Shown: positions 6,533 to 9,637 of the stretch, piece after piece
Layout: every line of letters starts with the position of its first letter
How positions within the stretch are numbered: the stretch's first letter is position 1
Assembly (NCBI GenBank): GCA_934408795.1
Contig: CAKRVQ010000022.1
Location: 1-9,637 of the forward strand
DNA length: 9,637 nucleotides
From: an uncultured Eubacteriales bacterium
GTDB lineage: Bacteria; Bacillota; Clostridia; Oscillospirales; Acutalibacteraceae
Direction of reading: 5' to 3'
Program-made: the position numbers and the translations under genes
Notes under the pieces: generated by a model
Databases searched by the model: none
What the model was told of the DNA's origin: nothing
The model's input: the letters and a program-made list of their open reading frames with translations, nothing else

Positions 6533-7362
6533 TGAAAGTATTTATAATACCTAATTTTCAAAAGCAGAAAACTGCTGCCGTACTTAAAGAAACGGCCGCG
6601 ATTTTGGGCGAGCTCGGAGCGGAAACGATCGTCACCGAAGAAAATGCGGGCGGAAATTTCGGCACCGTAATGTCCGAGGAAGAGGCGTTCGCCGTCTGCG
6701 AAGCCGTGATAGCCATAGGCGGAGACGGAAGCATAATCCACGCCGCCAAAAAGGCATCGGGCTACGGCAAAGCGCTTCTCGGTATAAACTGCGGAAGAGT
6801 CGGCTACCTCTCGGGACTTGAGGCGGGCAGCCTCGGGAAACTCAAAGCCTTCGTGAACGGCGAATACAGTGTTGAAAACCGCAATATGATGTGCGCCGAA
6901 TTTGTGTCGGACGGCAAGCAGTACAAAAAGGAATTTCTCAACGATGCCGTTGTGTCAAAGGGTACACTTTCGCGTATAATTGATGTCGGAGCGGAGTTTT
7001 CCGACAGCTCGGTCCACTACAGGGCGGACGGAGTGATAGTTTCCACCCCCACGGGGTCGACCGCATATTCAATGGCTGCGGGAGGTCCGATAGTAGCTCC
7101 CGAACTTGATGTTATGATAATAACGCCGATATCCGCGCACTCGTTCCAAAACAGGTCGATAGTCCTCGGAGCGGGTGAAAAAATAGAGCTTGTGAATGAA
7201 TCCGAACCCGATAACGAGGTCTATATAAGCATCGACGGCGAGGAGTCATACAGACTGAACGCGGGCGCAAGGGTCGCAGTGAAAAGAGCGGAGCGTGCGG
7301 TAAAGCTCATAAGAATAGAAAACAAACCGTTTTTCAAGACATTGGCAAATAAAATAATTTAG
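6532..7362 (+). CDS. nadK: NAD kinase
   Basis: Phosphorylates NAD to NADP using ATP (or polyphosphate in some bacteria), controlling the cell's NADP supply in the cytoplasm. It has 276 residues, normal for a bacterial enzyme. The NadK signatures are GGDGS (63-67, with catalytic Asp65), LGINCGRVGYLSG (83-95), FLNDAV (135-140, the N-E/D motif contacting NAD), DGVIVSTPTGSTAYS (166-180), ITPISAHSF (197-205) and IDGEE (234-238). GGDGT is GGDGS and LNE is LND, both conservative. It overlaps tlyA by one base (TGATG) and is followed by argR after 9 nt. A tlyA-nadK-argR-recN order is common in Firmicutes, which supports the assignment. Confidence 0.96.
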   Translation: MKVFIIPNFQKQKTAAVLKETAAILGELGAETIVTEENAGGNFGTVMSEEEAFAVCEAVIAIGGDGSIIHAAKKASGYGKALLGINCGRVGYLSGLEAGSLGKLKAFVNGEYSVENRNMMCAEFVSDGKQYKKEFLNDAVVSKGTLSRIIDVGAEFSDSSVHYRADGVIVSTPTGSTAYSMAAGGPIVAPELDVMIITPISAHSFQNRSIVLGAGEKIELVNESEPDNEVYISIDGEESYRLNAGARVAVKRAERAVKLIRIENKPFFKTLANKII

Positions 7363-7366
7363 GTGA
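7361..7366 (+). promoter_or_regulatory. Ribosome binding site deciding the argR start (AGGTGA)
   Basis: AGGTGA begins inside the nadK stop codon (TAG 7360-7362) and ends 5 nt before the GTG at 7372. The alternative in-frame GTG at 7363 lies inside the site itself and has no ribosome site of its own, so 7372 is preferred. An out-of-frame ATG-TGA (7370-7375) overlaps the chosen GTG and lies 3 nt after the site. Confidence 0.6.
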
Positions 7367-7371
7367 ATGAT

Positions 7372-7845
7372 GTGAAAAAGCAGAGACAGAAGACGCTCAT
7401 AAAGTTCATAACGGAGCACGCGGTCGACACGCAGGAGGAGCTGCAGCGTATGCTTGAGCAGCACGGCTTCAAGGTGACTCAGGCGACGGTGTCGAGGGAC
7501 ATAAAGGATCTCGGAATCATAAAAGCGACCGACAAAGCGGGCGTTTACAGGTATATTTATCCCGAGCGCAGACAGACGCCGAATATGAACGAAAAGCTTG
7601 CTGCCATTTTTTCGGGCAGTGTCATTTCGGTCGACTGTGCAATGAACGATGTCGTAGTCAAGTGCCACTCAGGAATGGCTTCGGGTGCCGCCGCGGCAAT
7701 GGACGGACTTTACAGTGAAGGCGTGGTAGGTACGATCGCGGGCGACGATACGGTGCTTGCCGTCACAAAAAACGAGGAAATGGCGGTCAAGCTGACCGAA
7801 AAGCTCAGAGAGCTTATAGACGGGACCGCCGATACCGACAGATGA
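7372..7845 (+). CDS. argR: Arginine repressor ArgR/AhrC
   Basis: An arginine-responsive hexameric transcription factor that represses arginine biosynthesis, and in Bacillus also activates catabolism, by binding ARG boxes. From the GTG at 7372 it has 157 residues, the normal size. The N-terminal winged-helix domain (1-65) carries TQEEL (20-24) and the recognition helix TQATVSRDIKDLGIIK (36-51), whose Ser41-Arg42 pair is the hallmark DNA-contacting motif. The C-terminal oligomerisation and arginine-binding domain (about 80-150) carries GTIAGDDT (120-127), where Asp125 and Asp126 correspond to the arginine-binding aspartates of E. coli ArgR. The usual T-x-PG segment reads CHSGMASGAA. In Bacillus the same neighbour (ahrC next to recN) is seen, so no arginine gene need be nearby; none is in this window and I saw no clear ARG box here. 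Confidence 0.95.
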   Translation: MKKQRQKTLIKFITEHAVDTQEELQRMLEQHGFKVTQATVSRDIKDLGIIKATDKAGVYRYIYPERRQTPNMNEKLAAIFSGSVISVDCAMNDVVVKCHSGMASGAAAAMDGLYSEGVVGTIAGDDTVLAVTKNEEMAVKLTEKLRELIDGTADTDR

Positions 7846-7868
7846 GCAAAACGGAGTGCTGACAGCAT

Positions 7869-9527
7869 ATGCTAAAGTATTTGAGTATTGAAAATGTCGC
7901 AGTCATAAAAAAGGCGGATATAGAGTTTTTTGAGGGCTTTAATGTACTGACCGGAGAAACGGGAGCGGGCAAGTCGATCCTTATCGATTCGATAAACGCC
8001 GTACTCGGCGAGAGAACGAGCAAGGATATCATCCGCAGCGGATGCGATACTGCAGCGGTCACCGCAGTGTTTTCCTCGGTCGCCTATTGCTTCGATAAAC
8101 TTTCTTCGTTAGGCATCATTGCAGATGAAAACGGAGACCTGTATCTTCAAAGATCACTGAGCCTTAAAGGCGGGAGCTCCTGCAGAATCAACGGCTCGCC
8201 CGTGCCGGCAGCGGTCATGCGCGAGGTGGGGGATCTGCTTATAAATGTGCACGGTCAGCACGATAACCGAAATCTTCTCGATCCCGACAATCACCTGTCT
8301 TATCTTGATAAATACGCAGGCACGGAGCCGCTCATAAAGGACTATCACAATTCATATGTAAAGCTTCGGACGGTAAAGCGCGAACTAAAGGCTCTTGAAG
8401 ACCGCCTCAGCGATGCCGAGCGTATGCGGGATCTTTACGAATTTCAGAAAAAGGAGATAGAACAGGCGGAGATCAGAGCGGGAGAGCGCGACGAGCTTGT
8501 TGCCCGCAGAAATACAATAAGAAACGCGCGCAGTATTTCCGAAAAGCTGAATGAAGCCGTCGAACTGCTCTCGGGCGGAGAAAACGGCGGCGCCGCGGGG
8601 GCGGTCGGCGAAGCGGGAACTGCGCTGACATCGGTAAAAAACACATTCGAAGCCATAGGAGACCTTGACGGTAAGCTTATCGGATTCGGATATGAGCTTA
8701 CCGAGATTGAAAGACGCCTGCGTGAGCTTTTGAGTGAGCTTGATTTTTCGGAATCCGAGCTTGAAAATGTCGACGGCAGGATATCCGATATCGACAGGGT
8801 GATAAAAAAGTACGGCGGGAGTGAGGAAAGCGCACTTCAATATGCCGCAAAGGCAGAAAAAGAACTCGGCGTCATAGAAACGGCAAGCGAGGACACCTCG
8901 CGCCTTGAAGCCGAATCGGAAGAACTTGAAAATGAAGTCTACGAAAAGGCGCAGAAACTGACGGCGGCGAGAAAAAGCGCCGCGGATCGCTTTGCAAAGG
9001 AGTTGTGCCGCGAGCTCGGCTATCTTATGATGCCGGACGCCGTCGTAAAGGTGAACATAAAGGAAGGCAAATACACGGGAACCGGTTGCGATGAAGCGGA
9101 ATTTCTTCTTTCCGCGAACCCCGGTCAGGAGCCCCGCCCGCTCATAAAGACCGCGTCGGGCGGCGAACTGTCAAGAATAATGCTTGCCCTTAAAAGCGTA
9201 CTTTCCAAGACCGATGAAGTGGGCACCTCAATATTCGATGAAATAGATACGGGAATAAGCGGTAACGCAGCCGAGAGGGTCGGCGTGAAGTTAAGGGATA
9301 TATCGTCGGTACGGCAGGTCATCTGTGTTACTCATCTTGCACAGATAGCCTCAAAAGCCGACGCGCATTTCCTGATCCGAAAAAGCACCGACGGCAGCAC
9401 CACCGAGACGGCCGTTACGAGACTTGAGGGTGACGAGCGTGTGCGCGAGATAGCCCGTATAATGTCAGGCGGCCGAATGACCGAGGCGGTACACGATGCC
9501 GCCAGCGAGCTTTTGGAGCGCGGGTAA
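7869..9527 (+). CDS. recN: DNA repair protein RecN
   Basis: An SMC-like ATPase recruited early to double-strand breaks, where it tethers DNA ends and promotes recombinational repair. At 552 residues it is full length. Both halves of the ABC ATPase are present: Walker A GETGAGKS (29-36) and the RecN-typical VHGQHDNRNLLDP (127-139) in the N-terminal half, then the signature SGGELSR (430-436), Walker B IFDEIDTG (455-462) and the H-loop THLAQIASKA (488-497) in the C-terminal half. Between about residues 160 and 375 lies a Glu/Lys/Leu-rich coiled coil, interrupted near 236-251 by a Gly/Ala-rich stretch that may be the turn or a loop. CGGAG at 7852-7856 is a plausible ribosome site, 12 nt before the ATG. 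It follows argR after 23 nt, close enough for cotranscription. An SOS (LexA) box was not recognised in that gap. Confidence 0.97.
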   Translation: MLKYLSIENVAVIKKADIEFFEGFNVLTGETGAGKSILIDSINAVLGERTSKDIIRSGCDTAAVTAVFSSVAYCFDKLSSLGIIADENGDLYLQRSLSLKGGSSCRINGSPVPAAVMREVGDLLINVHGQHDNRNLLDPDNHLSYLDKYAGTEPLIKDYHNSYVKLRTVKRELKALEDRLSDAERMRDLYEFQKKEIEQAEIRAGERDELVARRNTIRNARSISEKLNEAVELLSGGENGGAAGAVGEAGTALTSVKNTFEAIGDLDGKLIGFGYELTEIERRLRELLSELDFSESELENVDGRISDIDRVIKKYGGSEESALQYAAKAEKELGVIETASEDTSRLEAESEELENEVYEKAQKLTAARKSAADRFAKELCRELGYLMMPDAVVKVNIKEGKYTGTGCDEAEFLLSANPGQEPRPLIKTASGGELSRIMLALKSVLSKTDEVGTSIFDEIDTGISGNAAERVGVKLRDISSVRQVICVTHLAQIASKADAHFLIRKSTDGSTTETAVTRLEGDERVREIARIMSGGRMTEAVHDAASELLERG

Positions 9528-9637
9528 CGGATATTGCGTATTGCGCGAAAGCCTCGGATTAAGTAATGGGTCGGGCGCTGCCTGCGACCCTGTCGGCGTA
9601 GACATGATTGCCATATCAAGCCCGTGGGGACGAAGGG
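9528..9637. other. Stretch after recN without recognised gene
   Basis: The last 110 nt contain no coding sequence I can support. A heptamer, tattgcg, is tandemly duplicated at 9532-9538 and 9539-9545. Otherwise only a hairpin at 9568-9590 stands out. In many Clostridia recN is followed by spoIVB and spo0A; neither begins here, though they could start beyond the window. Confidence 0.5.
9568..9590 (+). other. GC-rich hairpin downstream of recN
   Basis: GGGTCG (9568-9573) pairs with CGACCC (9585-9590). Inside it GGC can pair with GCC around a GCT loop, leaving two bulged bases. The stem is GC-rich and lies 41 nt after the recN stop, a sensible place for a transcript end, but the bases after it (tgtcggcgta) contain no T-run. 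It may be a protective 3' structure, part of a dispersed repeat, or chance. Confidence 0.4.

Noticed and set aside
9568..9590. Intrinsic terminator of recN
   Set aside because: The hairpin is acceptable but is followed by tgtcggcgta rather than a T-run, so it is kept only as an unassigned structure.

Overview
The window is one end of a conserved housekeeping cluster of a Clostridia-type Firmicute, most likely a gut Oscillospiraceae/Ruminococcaceae-like organism. This rests on gene order, nusB - TsaD-like - xseA - xseB - ispA - dxs - tlyA - nadK - argR - recN, which is a Firmicutes arrangement, and on the sequence type of the proteins. The FPP synthase is of the bacterial DDxxxxD class and ArgR sits beside recN, as in Bacillus. 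All genes lie on the + strand, coding density is very high and base composition looks uniform. I see no mobile element, phage gene, tRNA, rRNA or CRISPR array.

Layout. Positions 1-419 hold the 3' part of nusB, which ends in an unusual Ser/Glu-rich repeat tail. Positions 412-3735 are an unbroken chain of overlapping genes: a TsaD/Kae1-family (peptidase M22) paralogue, both exonuclease VII subunits (xseA, xseB) and farnesyl diphosphate synthase (ispA). Positions 3736-3872 are the only sizeable internal gap and hold two copies of a 44-bp tandem repeat. Positions 3873-7845 hold dxs, tlyA, nadK and argR, again overlapping or nearly so. Then follow recN (7869-9527) and 110 nt with no recognised gene (9528-9637).

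How they work together. dxs makes the first intermediate of the MEP pathway and ispA condenses its C5 products to FPP, which feeds undecaprenyl phosphate and other prenyl chains. xseA/xseB and recN act in DNA processing and double-strand break repair. nusB (transcription antitermination at rRNA operons) and tlyA (rRNA 2'-O-methylation) act in ribosome production. nadK makes NADP and argR senses arginine. The grouping is probably about shared growth-linked expression rather than a single pathway. Stop/start overlaps (ATGAATGA, ATGA three times, TTGA, TGATG) suggest translational coupling.

I found no undescribed multi-gene system. The points most worth a second look are the TsaD-like protein with altered active-site motifs, the repeat-built acidic tail on NusB, the 44-bp repeat upstream of dxs, and a start-stop (ATG-TGA) codon pair overlapping the argR start.
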